Position numbers and translations under genes: made by a program. From NCBI GenBank assembly GCA_035654655.1, contig DASRWI010000010.1, positions 124,001-188,000 on the forward strand: a stretch of 64,000 nt of DNA. Direction: 5' to 3'. Positions 8,630 to 18,045 of this stretch are shown piece after piece (the first letter of the stretch is position 1; every line of letters starts with the position of its first letter). The notes beneath the pieces are model-generated. The model saw nothing but the letters and a program-made list of their open reading frames with translations. It was not told where the DNA came from and ran no database searches. The DNA comes from DASRWI01 sp035654655. GTDB lineage: Bacteria; Bacteroidota; Ignavibacteria; Ignavibacteriales; Ignavibacteriaceae.

Positions 8630-10231
8630 ATGATTCACATAAACGTACATTCTAATCACTCTCTTTTATCAGGCACTTCAACAATAAATGAATTGGTGGA
8701 TAAAGCTGTTTCATTTAATATGAATTCACTTTGCCTTACTGATACTAATGGAATGTATGGATTAATTTCATTTGCAAAGAGGGCTATTGAAAAAGGGATA
8801 AAACCTATCTTTGGTGCTTATATTGACGAACCGAATAATTCTTCCTCTTATGTTATCATACTTGCTAAAAACGACAGTGGATATTCTGACCTTTGTAAAA
8901 TAATAACTTCCAGAAAATTAAATGATGATTTTACCTTAAAGAATATTGTTAAGAAGTTTAAAGATTTATTTATAATTACTCCTGATGTAAATCTTCTTGA
9001 AATTGCAAAAGATAATAAGAATATATTTGGCGAATTAATTTTAACTCCATCTTATAAATCCCATTGTCGTTTGGTATATGATTATTGTATAAAAAATAGA
9101 ATTAAATATATAGCTTCAAATCCCATTTACTTTAATAACCCTGAAGATTATGAACTACATAAAATAGTGACTGCCATAGGACTAAATACAACTGTTTCTA
9201 ATCTAAAAGAAGATGAAATAACTGACTCTGATTTTTATTTTGCAGACCCAAAAGAACTTATTAAAAAGTGCAAAGGAATTCCTGAAGCTATTCAGAATCT
9301 AAATTACATTGAAGATAATTGTAATGTTGATCTAAAACTTCATCAATACAAATTTCCAAATTTTCCTAGCCCAATCTATGAAACTTCTGAAAGCATGCTT
9401 ACAAGATTGTGCTATGAAGGTGCAGAGAAAAAATATAAAGTTATGTCAGCTCAAGTAATCAAACGATTGAATTATGAACTTCAAGTAATTAAAGAAATGA
9501 ATTTTGTGGATTATTTTTTGATTGTATGGGATATTGTAAAGGAAGCACAGAAAAGGGGAATGATGTTTATTGGAAGAGGTTCAGCTGCAAATAGTATAGT
9601 AGCTTATTGTATAGGCTTAACTCAGGTAGACCCTCTTGAACATAACTTATATTTTGAAAGATTTTTAAATAAAGGTAGAAGTAGCCCACCGGATGTTGAT
9701 ATAGATTTCTCCTGGAAGGAACGGGATGAAATTATAAAATATGTTTTTGACAAATATGGGTATGAAAATGTTGCAATGATATCAACTCACGTAACTTTCA
9801 GAGCAAAGTCTGCATTTAGGGAAGTTGCTAAAGTATATGGCTTTAGTAATGATGAGATTACAAAGTTCAGCAAATTCATTCCCTGGACTAATGCAAAGAA
9901 TTTACTGAACATTTCAAACATATTTCCTGAATCGCGTTCATTAAAATTTAATGAAGAACCGTGGATATCAATAATAAAATATGCTTCTCAACTTGCAGAT
10001 TATCCACGACATTTAAGTATTCACCCAAGTGGAATTATTATAACTCCTGAATCAATTGTTAATTATGTAGCTCTTGAATATGCGAGCAATAAGGGATTAG
10101 GACTTATCATTACACAGCCAGATATGTACTCCATTGAAGATTTAGGATTAATAAAGATAGATTTACTAAGTCAAAGGTCTTTAGGAGTTTTGAGAGATAC
10201 TATCCTGGATTTAAAAGCAAAAAAAAAATAA
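8630..10231 (+). CDS. Short DnaE-like DNA polymerase III alpha protein (PHP-palm-thumb only)
   Basis: A 533-residue protein that aligns in order with the first half of bacterial Pol III alpha (normally about 1000-1200 residues). An N-terminal PHP domain (MIHINVHSNHSLL) is followed by the palm with RGSAANSIVAY and the catalytic pair in PDVDIDF, a thumb region, then GLIKIDLLSQRSL, which holds the third catalytic Asp. It stops 16 residues later. The fingers, HhH, clamp-binding and OB domains are missing. The first PHP histidine motif reads HIN instead of HLH, so PHP metal binding may be incomplete. The 3' end is a run of ten A followed by a stop in two frames; no fingers coding follows before the next gene at 10337. 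It could be a remnant, or a stable short form as discussed in the findings. GTG/TTG alternatives are not needed; the ATG at 8630 fits the family start. Confidence 0.8.
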   Translation: MIHINVHSNHSLLSGTSTINELVDKAVSFNMNSLCLTDTNGMYGLISFAKRAIEKGIKPIFGAYIDEPNNSSSYVIILAKNDSGYSDLCKIITSRKLNDDFTLKNIVKKFKDLFIITPDVNLLEIAKDNKNIFGELILTPSYKSHCRLVYDYCIKNRIKYIASNPIYFNNPEDYELHKIVTAIGLNTTVSNLKEDEITDSDFYFADPKELIKKCKGIPEAIQNLNYIEDNCNVDLKLHQYKFPNFPSPIYETSESMLTRLCYEGAEKKYKVMSAQVIKRLNYELQVIKEMNFVDYFLIVWDIVKEAQKRGMMFIGRGSAANSIVAYCIGLTQVDPLEHNLYFERFLNKGRSSPPDVDIDFSWKERDEIIKYVFDKYGYENVAMISTHVTFRAKSAFREVAKVYGFSNDEITKFSKFIPWTNAKNLLNISNIFPESRSLKFNEEPWISIIKYASQLADYPRHLSIHPSGIIITPESIVNYVALEYASNKGLGLIITQPDMYSIEDLGLIKIDLLSQRSLGVLRDTILDLKAKKK

Positions 10232-10336
10232 AAACGAAAAAATAAAAGATTTTTGTTGACTCTATTAAAAAAAAATCGGAATTTATAGAGATAAATCTTA
10301 CTACGATTTTTTATTCAATTAATTTAGGTGTCTAAA

Positions 10337-12457
10337 ATGAAAAAACTTTTACTTGTACTTCTTTCTATATTTGCTTTTAGCACGTATGGACAAATCTTTA
10401 CCGGTTCCGGTACTTATTATGTTGGTAATGATGGTACTGCTCCTGGTGGAACAAATCCTCATTGGAAATATTTAAGTGGTGCTTTCGCTGCTATTGATAC
10501 TGCCGGTATTTTAACTGGTGATGTCACTCTTTATATCACAAGCAGTATTGTAGATACTAACCATGCAGCTTTAATGGTAAACACAAATGGCTTTAATTTA
10601 TTAATCAAACCTTTAGCAGGTACAGTTGACACTATAACTTCACTTAAAACAACAGATAATGCCGGAGTTTCTGGTTTGGTGATTATTGGTGGTAATCTCT
10701 TAAATATGACCAATATTATACCGACAAATAATGTTACTATTGACGGTTCCAACACTGTAGGTGGTATAACTAAAGATTTAATATTTCAGACAAGATCTAC
10801 AGCAAATTTAAATACCAATGCTTTAAGAATTTTTGGAGAAGCTAACCATTGCACTATCAAAAATGTTAGGGTTGTTCCTCTAAATGCAGTTACATACGGT
10901 TTATCAGTAACAACTAGATTTATAAATGCTACTAATTATACTGCTGATTCTTTAATAATTGAAAATTGTGATATTATTAATAATAGTAATGCTGGACAGG
11001 TAATTGGGCTTTCAAATAGTGGTACACCAACAGCTGTTCCTACCGGGATTATTATTAGAAATAACTATCTTGAAGGAAGAAACAGAGGAATCTTTTTGAA
11101 CTATTGTGGTAATATAGATATCTATAACAATGAAATTTCTATGACTCAGCCTACCACTGGATTCCAAACAAATGGTATTTTTGCTTATGTTATTGGTGCT
11201 TCAGCAACTGATAGCAATTATGTAATTAATATTTATAACAATAAAATTACTAAATTAAGTACTGGTAACGCTGCCGCAACTGATTATGGTGCTATCGGTA
11301 TAAATATTATAGGCAGAGGGAAATATTATGTTTATAATAATATGATAGGTGGATTTGCAACAACTACCACAAGTACTGATGCAAACTTCAAAATTCATGG
11401 TATTAGAGTAGCAAGTGCCGTGTCTTATGCTAACATTGCTTATAATACAATTCAACTTCCTAATTTAACTTATACTCCAGGCTTAGGTACTCAGGAATAT
11501 GCAGCATTTAGTATTACAAATGGTTATGATACGTTGTTAAACAATATTGTTGTTGTTGAGCAGGCTACTGATACTGCATTTGCAATTATTAGAGGTACTT
11601 CTGGAACAATGTATTCTAATTTTAATGATCTATATGTTACAGGTTCAAGTTTAACAGGTAAATTTGGAACAACACTTACTCCTACTTTAACAGATTGGAG
11701 AACAGCTTCAGGTCAGGATTCTGCTTCTGTTACTAAAGCAGTTAATTTTGTTTCTCCTATAGATTTACACTTAACTGGAACATCTATTGGTGATATGGAT
11801 TTAGCTGGTACTCCTATTGCTTGGGCTACAAAAGATTTCGATGGTAATATCAGAGATGCTGGTAAACCTTATATGGGTGCTGATGAAAGACCAGAATCTC
11901 CACTTCCAGTTGAATTAATTTCTTTTGGTGCTTCAGTTCAGGGTAATGTTGTATCATTAAGTTGGTCAACTTCTACTGAAATCAATAACTCAGGTTTTGA
12001 AGTTGAAAAGAAAGTTAATGGAACCTGGTCAAAAATCGGTTTCGTAAAAGGTAATGGAACTACAACTCAAATGCATGATTATTCATTTGTAGATAACAAT
12101 GTAAGCGGTTTAGTTTCTTACAGATTAAGACAAGTTGATTTAGATGGTTCTTATACATATACAAAAGAAGTTGAAGTTAATGCTTCAGTTCCTGAAAAAT
12201 TTGAATTAAGCCAGAACTATCCAAATCCATTCAACCCTAATACAACTATTAAATTTAACATTCCTAATGATATGAAAGTTAAATTAGAAGTTTATTCTAT
12301 CAATGGTGAATTGGTAAATACTTTAGTTGATGATTATAAACTTGCAGGTTCATATGAATATAATTTTAACGCAAGCAATTTAGCAAGTGGCACTTATATT
12401 TATAGACTTACTGCAGGTGCAAATGTTATTTCTAAGAAAATGACATTGATGAAATAA
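10337..12457 (+). CDS. Secreted beta-helix protein with T9SS sorting domain
   Basis: A 706-residue exported protein. A signal peptide (MKKLLLVLLSIFAFSTYGQ) is followed by about 480 residues rich in Asn/Thr/Ile repeats such as IIRNNYLEG and IDIYNNEIS, typical of right-handed parallel beta-helices. Near residue 525 comes GNIRDAGKPYMGADE, then the linker LPVELISFGASVQGNVVSLSW, a fibronectin-like domain, and the C-terminal T9SS type A sorting domain with SQNYPNPFNPNTTI at about 624. It is expected on the cell surface or released. The start at 10337 places the signal peptide at the N-terminus; an in-frame GTG at 10328 is less likely. Ligand or substrate is unknown. Confidence 0.88.
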   Translation: MKKLLLVLLSIFAFSTYGQIFTGSGTYYVGNDGTAPGGTNPHWKYLSGAFAAIDTAGILTGDVTLYITSSIVDTNHAALMVNTNGFNLLIKPLAGTVDTITSLKTTDNAGVSGLVIIGGNLLNMTNIIPTNNVTIDGSNTVGGITKDLIFQTRSTANLNTNALRIFGEANHCTIKNVRVVPLNAVTYGLSVTTRFINATNYTADSLIIENCDIINNSNAGQVIGLSNSGTPTAVPTGIIIRNNYLEGRNRGIFLNYCGNIDIYNNEISMTQPTTGFQTNGIFAYVIGASATDSNYVINIYNNKITKLSTGNAAATDYGAIGINIIGRGKYYVYNNMIGGFATTTTSTDANFKIHGIRVASAVSYANIAYNTIQLPNLTYTPGLGTQEYAAFSITNGYDTLLNNIVVVEQATDTAFAIIRGTSGTMYSNFNDLYVTGSSLTGKFGTTLTPTLTDWRTASGQDSASVTKAVNFVSPIDLHLTGTSIGDMDLAGTPIAWATKDFDGNIRDAGKPYMGADERPESPLPVELISFGASVQGNVVSLSWSTSTEINNSGFEVEKKVNGTWSKIGFVKGNGTTTQMHDYSFVDNNVSGLVSYRLRQVDLDGSYTYTKEVEVNASVPEKFELSQNYPNPFNPNTTIKFNIPNDMKVKLEVYSINGELVNTLVDDYKLAGSYEYNFNASNLASGTYIYRLTAGANVISKKMTLMK

Positions 12458-12480
12458 AACAAAATAATTTGATTTAAGTA

Positions 12481-12509
12481 AAGGCAAACTTCGGTTTGCC
12501 TTTTTTTTT
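12481..12509 (+). terminator. Rho-independent terminator after the beta-helix gene
   Basis: Stem AAGGCAAAC/GTTTGCCTT closes a stable TTCG tetraloop and runs into nine T residues. Confidence 0.92.
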
Positions 12510-12610
12510 GACGTAAGATACAGATTTATGCCCTTTCTTAATTGTTAATGAGTAAAGAAATTTTTAATTTTTATGTGAACTTATTTCCAACTAAAGCAGG
12601 CAAAACGTAG

Positions 12611-14971
12611 ATGAAGAAAATTTTACTGATTATTTTTTTACTTAACATAGTTTCCTATTCTCAATTAAATATTCCTAAAAGTGAAATGCGCGGTGTTTGG
12701 ATTGCCACAGTTGTAAATTATGATTGGCCATCTTCACCAGGTCTTTCTGTTGCTCAACAAAAACAAGAACTTGTTGATATGATTGAGAGAATGAAATTGT
12801 ATGGTTTTAATACCATATACTTTCAGGTAAGAGCAGAAGCAGATGCATTTTACAATTCAAATTATGAACCATGGTCATACTATTTGACCGGAACTCAGGG
12901 AGTAGGACCTAACCCAACTTACGATCCTCTTGAGTTTGCAATTGAAGAAGCTCATAAAAGAGGATTAGAATTACACGCTTGGTTTAACCCATACCGTGCA
13001 GTAAGAACTGTAGGCGCTTATTCTATTTCCCCAAATCATATATCAAGAACTCATCCTGAATACATAATAACAATCAATACCTTTAAATTCTTAAACCCTG
13101 GTTTACCTGAAGTTGAAGATTATGTTTTAAATGTAATAATGGATGTTGTTAAGAGATATAAAATAGATGGTGTACATATGGATGATTATTTTTATCCATA
13201 TCCTCCTGATCAAATATCTACTCAGGACACTGCAACATTTAGATTATATAATCGAGGCATTACCAATATAGGTGATTGGAGACGAGATAATGTGAATAAA
13301 TTAGTTGCTGAAATTAATGACTCTATTCAAGTAAATAAGCCTTACTTAAAATTTGGTATGAGCCCATTTGGTATCTGGAAACCAGGATTTCCTCCCGGTA
13401 TAAGTGGAATGGATGCTTATAATACTATTTACTGTGATGCTATTAATTGGCTTCAGAATCAATCTATTGATTACTTGACTCCTCAACTTTATTGGGCATT
13501 TGGAGGAGCAACTGATTTTGCGGCTCTTGCTAATTGGTGGAGCGATTCAGCTTATGCACACGGAAGGCATATTTATCCCGGATTGGCAACTTATAGAGAG
13601 GCAGATATTTATACTGCAAATGAAATACCTTCTCAATTATCTTTTACAAGAAATAATTCAAAAATCCAAGGAACTGTTCAGTTTAGAGCAAAAGTACCTT
13701 TTTATAATAATTCTAAAGGTATAACTGATTCGTTAAAGTATAATTATTTTTCTGCTCCTTCTATTACTAATAAAATGATGTGGAAAGATACTATAAAACC
13801 TAATGCACCAACAGATCTGACTAGTACACTTGATCCGGAAACTAATAAATATATTTTGACCTGGACTCCACCTTCAACTGCATCTGATGGGGATACAGCA
13901 TCGAGATATGCTATTTATAGATTTGATCATTCTCCATCTCAGGCTGAAATTGATGAAGGAAATCACCTTATTGGTTTAGCAGGTGTTAACTCCTTATCTC
14001 CAAAATATACTTCTTATTCAAATTCTCCAGGAAGTTATTTTGTAGTGACTGCATTGGATGAAAATTCAAATGAGAGTAATATTTCAAATGTTTTCAATTA
14101 TAGTAATTCACCTATGGTTCCACAATTAATTTATCCTGCAAATAATTCTGCCTATCATTATGATACAGTAAAAGTAAGCTGGAGAAAAGATGTTAATGAT
14201 GGAGCTTATCAGGTACAGGTAGCAAAAGATAGTTTGTTTACCGATTTAATTAAACAATTATATGAGTACAAAGATAGTGTTCTTATAGTTAAAGGTCTTG
14301 AAGCTCAGGTAAAATATTATTGGAGAGTCAAAGCTTATTCTCTTGGCGGCAAAAGTGATTTTTCTCCAACATATAGTTTTAAAACTGCTTTTCCTTTAGC
14401 TCCTGAACTAGTATCTCCAACTCATGGTTCAACCATAACTACTGTATCTCCTACATTAGTTTGGAATAAATCGGCAGATGCTACTTCGTATAGAGTACAG
14501 CTTAGTTATGGTGTGTCTATGACTCCAACAATAAAGGATACAACTGTAAGTGATACTTCTGTAACATTCTATAATCTTGTAGTAAACAAAAATCATTTTT
14601 GGAGAGTGTCTGCTTCAAATCAATATGGCATTAGTGTATGGTCATCTGTACGAGGTTTTAAAACTCCCGCTACTTCAGAAAATGAAGAAGAAGAAATTAT
14701 AAAACCCAATGAATATAGATTATCCCAAAATTATCCTAATCCATTCAATCCAATTACTAATATAAAATATACAATTAAACAAGCTTCAAGAGTTACACTT
14801 AAGCTTTTTAATGTATTAGGTAATGAAGTTAAAACTTTAGTTGATGAATATAAAAGTGCAGGACAATATGAAGTTCAACTGAATGCCGAAAACATCCCAA
14901 GTGGTGTTTACTTCTATAAGATTGTTGCAGGTGATTTTACTGATACTAAAAAACTAATTATAATGAAATAA
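12611..14971 (+). CDS. Secreted GHL10-family glycoside hydrolase with FN3 domains and T9SS domain
   Basis: A 786-residue exported enzyme. After the signal peptide (about residues 1-18) comes EMRGVWIATVVNYDWPSSPGLS, the hallmark opening of the glycosyl-hydrolase-like 10 (DUF187/YngK) family. It continues with FNTIYFQVRAEADAFY, LHAWFNPYRA, KIDGVHMDDYFYPYP and DYLTPQLYWAFG, whose acidic residues fit the family active site. Residues about 395-695 hold fibronectin type III-like domains, and a T9SS sorting domain with SQNYPNPFNPITNI ends the protein. Related enzymes act on peptidoglycan-type or other cell-wall glycans; the exact substrate is not shown here. It is bracketed by its own terminators. 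Confidence 0.9.
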   Translation: MKKILLIIFLLNIVSYSQLNIPKSEMRGVWIATVVNYDWPSSPGLSVAQQKQELVDMIERMKLYGFNTIYFQVRAEADAFYNSNYEPWSYYLTGTQGVGPNPTYDPLEFAIEEAHKRGLELHAWFNPYRAVRTVGAYSISPNHISRTHPEYIITINTFKFLNPGLPEVEDYVLNVIMDVVKRYKIDGVHMDDYFYPYPPDQISTQDTATFRLYNRGITNIGDWRRDNVNKLVAEINDSIQVNKPYLKFGMSPFGIWKPGFPPGISGMDAYNTIYCDAINWLQNQSIDYLTPQLYWAFGGATDFAALANWWSDSAYAHGRHIYPGLATYREADIYTANEIPSQLSFTRNNSKIQGTVQFRAKVPFYNNSKGITDSLKYNYFSAPSITNKMMWKDTIKPNAPTDLTSTLDPETNKYILTWTPPSTASDGDTASRYAIYRFDHSPSQAEIDEGNHLIGLAGVNSLSPKYTSYSNSPGSYFVVTALDENSNESNISNVFNYSNSPMVPQLIYPANNSAYHYDTVKVSWRKDVNDGAYQVQVAKDSLFTDLIKQLYEYKDSVLIVKGLEAQVKYYWRVKAYSLGGKSDFSPTYSFKTAFPLAPELVSPTHGSTITTVSPTLVWNKSADATSYRVQLSYGVSMTPTIKDTTVSDTSVTFYNLVVNKNHFWRVSASNQYGISVWSSVRGFKTPATSENEEEEIIKPNEYRLSQNYPNPFNPITNIKYTIKQASRVTLKLFNVLGNEVKTLVDEYKSAGQYEVQLNAENIPSGVYFYKIVAGDFTDTKKLIIMK

Positions 14972-14980
14972 ATTCCTCTA

Positions 14981-15006
14981 AGAGCGGAATATATTCCGCT
15001 CTTTTT
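14981..15006 (+). terminator. Rho-independent terminator after the GHL10 gene
   Basis: A 10-bp perfect inverted repeat (14981-14990 with 14993-15002) is followed by T residues, 10 bases after the stop codon. Confidence 0.85.
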
Positions 15007-15019
15007 AATCTTCTTTTTT

Positions 15020-15820
15020 ATGAAAAAAATCTTTTATCTCTTTTTTGTTTTATTATTTTATTCTTATAGCAGAATTGTTTATTCTCAAGAACTTTTCATT
15101 ATAGAATCAGAATATCTTCCAGCGAATGACACTATTAAAGTTTTTGTTCCAACAAATTATGATATGATTGGCGAAAGCCTGCCATTAGTTTTTATGCTTC
15201 ATGGATGGGATGGAAATTATAATCAATGGAGTGAAATAACAGACCTTCAAAAATATTCTGATAAATATAATTTTATTTTAGTATGTCCTGATGGTCTTAT
15301 AGATAGCTGGTATATTGATAGCCCTGTAGATAATAAATTCCAGTTTGAAAAATTTTTCATTTATGAGCTTTTTCCTGAAGTATTAAAGAAATACAAAGTC
15401 GATAAAACTAATGTTTTTATAACAGGATTAAGTATGGGTGGTTTCGGAGCTATATCTTTTTTTACAAAGTATAATAATCTTTTTAAAGCTGCGGCAAGTA
15501 CAAGTGGAATTTTAGATATAGTACCATTTAAAGGTAAGTGGGGGATGGATGATAAATTTGGTTCTTTAGAAAATTATAATAAATATTCTCCTATTAACAA
15601 CATTAGTACAGTTAAGGATACTATTAAAAAAATATTCATTGATTGCGGTATAAATGATTTTGCTTACAGTGTTAATAAAAATTTTTATGATGAATGCAAA
15701 AAAAATCATATTGATGCAGTTTTTATTTCAAAGAAAGGGAATCATAGTAGAGCTTACTGGAAGGAATCAATAAATATGCATATGTATTTTTTTAGTCGAG
15801 AAGTTTTAAAAAGTAAGTAA
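15020..15820 (+). CDS. Exported esterase (esterase D/feruloyl esterase-like alpha/beta hydrolase)
   Basis: A 266-residue alpha/beta hydrolase with an N-terminal signal peptide (MKKIFYLFFVLLFYSYSRIVYSQ). The oxyanion-hole segment is LVFMLHGWDGNYNQW and the nucleophile elbow is GLSMGGFGA. A likely acid lies in DCGINDFAY and the catalytic His in KKGNHSRAYW. This arrangement matches the putative esterase family that includes S-formylglutathione hydrolase and feruloyl esterases. It lacks a T9SS sorting domain, so it is probably periplasmic or a Sec-exported partner of the surface glycosidase encoded just upstream, perhaps removing acyl groups from polysaccharides (inference). Confidence 0.85.
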   Translation: MKKIFYLFFVLLFYSYSRIVYSQELFIIESEYLPANDTIKVFVPTNYDMIGESLPLVFMLHGWDGNYNQWSEITDLQKYSDKYNFILVCPDGLIDSWYIDSPVDNKFQFEKFFIYELFPEVLKKYKVDKTNVFITGLSMGGFGAISFFTKYNNLFKAAASTSGILDIVPFKGKWGMDDKFGSLENYNKYSPINNISTVKDTIKKIFIDCGINDFAYSVNKNFYDECKKNHIDAVFISKKGNHSRAYWKESINMHMYFFSREVLKSK

Positions 15821-15839
15821 AACTCCTATAAGGAGTTTT
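15819..15839. terminator. Bidirectional terminator between esterase and rubrerythrin genes
   Basis: A 9-bp perfect stem AAAACTCCT/AGGAGTTTT with a 3-nt loop sits between two convergent genes. T runs are present on both strands at the stem base, so it can stop transcription from either side. Confidence 0.8.
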
Positions 15840-15854
15840 ACTTATGAAATATTA

Positions 15855-16358
15855 TTAAAACTTAATATACTTTTCTTTCTTCGCTTTACATATAGGGCAG
15901 TCATCATCTAAATCACCCATAACAGTATGTCCGCAAACAGGACAAACATAAACATCTTTAGCTTCAATATCTTTTTTCTGGTCAACAGATTCTTTAGCAC
16001 AATTATACATCTTGAAATGAATTTTTTCAGCTTCAATAGCATAGAAAATTGAACGAAGAGCAGTTTTTTCTTCCTGTAATTGAGCCACTGCTTCAAAAGC
16101 CGGATACATTTCTTCTACTTCATAGTTTTCACCATCAGCAGCATCCAATAAATTTATTGAAGTCTCGTTAAGTTTACTTAATGCTCTGAAATGATTTGTT
16201 GCATGTACTCGTTCAGCATATGCAATTGCTCTAAATAATTTTGCTACTTCAATATAACCTTCACGTTCAGCTTTATCTGCATAAATTGTATACTTCATTG
16301 CTGCTTGACTTTCACCTGCAAAAGCAGCTTCCAGATTAGCTTTAGTCATTTTTCTCAT
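15855..16358 (-). CDS. Rubrerythrin
   Basis: A 167-residue non-heme diiron peroxidase that protects anaerobes and microaerophiles from hydrogen peroxide, using electrons from NAD(P)H through rubredoxin-like centres. The N-terminal ferritin-like bundle contains AAFAGESQAAMKYTIYADKAEREG, AIAYAERVHATNHFRAL and FYAIEAEKIHFKMY with the Glu/His iron ligands. The C-terminal rubredoxin-like domain has CPVCG...CPIC, supplying four cysteines. The first ATG is chosen because AAGGA lies 5 bases upstream. A Bacteroidota-type promoter is visible about 30-60 bases upstream. It is convergent with the esterase gene. Confidence 0.95.
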   Translation of the reverse strand: MRKMTKANLEAAFAGESQAAMKYTIYADKAEREGYIEVAKLFRAIAYAERVHATNHFRALSKLNETSINLLDAADGENYEVEEMYPAFEAVAQLQEEKTALRSIFYAIEAEKIHFKMYNCAKESVDQKKDIEAKDVYVCPVCGHTVMGDLDDDCPICKAKKEKYIKF

Positions 16359-16388
16359 TGTAATCCTTATTTCTATTTTTTTTATTAG

Positions 16389-16418
16389 TAAATATATGAT
16401 AAAAAAAACTTATACAAA
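16389..16418 (-). promoter_or_regulatory. Bacteroidota-type promoter of the rubrerythrin gene
   Basis: On the minus strand TTTG (16418-16415) is followed by 18 bases and TATATTTA (16396-16389), close to the TTTG-N19-TAnnTTTG consensus. The ATG at 16358 lies about 31 bases downstream. Confidence 0.6.
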
Positions 16419-16459
16419 TATTGATTTTAAAAATATCTTTTTCAGTAGAACAATAATTA

Positions 16460-16491
16460 TAAAGAAAGGAGAGCCTAAATGAACTCTCCTT
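16460..16491 (-). terminator. Terminator of the T9SS cohesin-like protein gene
   Basis: Stem AAGGAGAG/CTCTCCTT (16491-16484 with 16473-16466, 10-nt loop) followed on the minus strand by TCTTT, 30 bases after the stop at 16521. Confidence 0.7.
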
Positions 16492-16520
16492 AATTATTTG
16501 CAATATAGTTAACTAAAAAA

Positions 16521-18029
16521 TTATTTAAGAACAATCATTTTTTTAACTTGAACAAAATCAGGAGTTTCTAATCTGTAAATGTAATTACCACTTGATAATC
16601 CTGCAGCATTAAAATTAACGCTATGATATCCAGCAGGTACAACTCCATTTATCAAAGAAGCAACTTCTTCACCTATCATATTATATACAACTAATTTAAC
16701 TTTGGAATCAACAGGAAGTTGATATTTAATTGTTGTTTCAGGGTTAAACGGATTTGGATAATTCTGAGTTAATCCAAAAGCTGTTGGTAACAATTTTACT
16801 TCAACTGAATTAGTATAGTGAGTTTTACCATCCGTATCAATTTGTTTTAATCTGTATTGAAGTTGAGTTCCATTTACCTGAGCATCAGTAAAATGATATT
16901 CTTTTAAAGAATTACTATTACCGGCACCCTGAAGAAACCCAATTTTTTCCCAACTTCCATTGTCAGATTTCCTTTCAACATCGAATCCATAATTCTTTTC
17001 TTCAGTTGCTGTTACCCAATTAAGCTTAACTTTTTTATCTACTTCCTTGGCAGTAAAAGTAACTATTTCTACAGGAAGGGGAACATTACTTAGGTTGTTT
17101 ATATGGTTAACCTGAGTAGTAAAGTTTGTATTTCTAATATTTACTTGTGTAACATTACTTCCTATAAAATCCCAATTAACATTTGCTGAATTGGTACTAA
17201 ATGGAATTGAATTAGTTAATCTAAATCTGCCAACTCTTAATGGGGCGGTTGATATGGTTTGAGTTCCGGGGTTTGAGCCAATTAATAAATTTGAGATGGC
17301 GCCATCTAATTGTATTACAGTAACAGAAGGAGTGCAAGATGTTAATTCTGTTGTACCCGGTATGTACGATAAAGTTAAAGATCCTCCATTAGCAACTGCG
17401 GTGTTATAATTTAATATAAATTGGTATGAAGTCATTAAAAAATCAACTGCTGAACTTTCAAGACTAATATCAAATTCATATTCTGTTGGGCTGACTTGAA
17501 CATCATTTAATAACTTTGCCAAATAAGGTGCATTGTAGTTGAAATGATTACTTGCTATTGCGCGGTTTACATTGCTTATGTTTACTTCAGCTTTAAATAT
17601 GCCATCCCAATCCCAATTGATTATAAAAGGAATATTTGCAAAATTAACCGTATTAGTAATTCTAAAAGTACCTACCTTTAGTAATGAAGATGAAATTATT
17701 TGAGTGCCAGGATTTGAAGTGGCTACCAAATTCTTTTCAGCATCTATATCTGATATTACGTTTATGGTTGCAGGTGGAATACTTAGCTGAGATGTACCTG
17801 CCAAATACTGAAATGATAAAGTTCCAGCAGCTTCTAAACCAGTTGCATAATTTAGACAAACCTGGTAAGAAGTTAATGTAAAATCAGCTCCTGTGCTTTG
17901 AATATAAACATCAAATTCAAAAGTTGTTCCTGATTTTCTTTCACCGTTCTGAATAATCATCTTATATTGTGAAAATGATTGACTCGAGAAAAAAAGAACT
18001 ACAATTATAAATAATTTTATTAATTTCAT
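16521..18029 (-). CDS. Secreted protein with duplicated cohesin-like domain and T9SS domain
   Basis: A 502-residue exported protein: signal peptide 1-20, then two copies of a beta-sandwich-like domain (about 21-160 and 172-312). The copies share FDVYIQSTGADFTLTSYQ/FDISLESSAVDFLMTSYQ, SNPGTQ followed by KVGTFRITNT/RVGRFRLTNS, and a closing VNISNVN/VNIRNTN. A fibronectin-like region (LPVEIVTFTAKEVDKKVKLNW, 320-415) and a T9SS domain (TQNYPNPFNPETTI) follow. The duplicated domain resembles cohesin-type carbohydrate-scaffold modules, but this is a weak pattern call. It lies 16 bases downstream of a gene whose product ends in a dockerin-like domain, so they are probably co-transcribed. Confidence 0.82.
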   Translation of the reverse strand: MKLIKLFIIVVLFFSSQSFSQYKMIIQNGERKSGTTFEFDVYIQSTGADFTLTSYQVCLNYATGLEAAGTLSFQYLAGTSQLSIPPATINVISDIDAEKNLVATSNPGTQIISSSLLKVGTFRITNTVNFANIPFIINWDWDGIFKAEVNISNVNRAIASNHFNYNAPYLAKLLNDVQVSPTEYEFDISLESSAVDFLMTSYQFILNYNTAVANGGSLTLSYIPGTTELTSCTPSVTVIQLDGAISNLLIGSNPGTQTISTAPLRVGRFRLTNSIPFSTNSANVNWDFIGSNVTQVNIRNTNFTTQVNHINNLSNVPLPVEIVTFTAKEVDKKVKLNWVTATEEKNYGFDVERKSDNGSWEKIGFLQGAGNSNSLKEYHFTDAQVNGTQLQYRLKQIDTDGKTHYTNSVEVKLLPTAFGLTQNYPNPFNPETTIKYQLPVDSKVKLVVYNMIGEEVASLINGVVPAGYHSVNFNAAGLSSGNYIYRLETPDFVQVKKMIVLK

Positions 18030-18045
18030 TTTATACTCTCTTTCC

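Noticed and set aside
10205..10250. Programmed frameshift in the run of A at the end of the short DnaE gene
   Set aside because: Both alternative frames stop within a few codons and no polymerase-like sequence follows.
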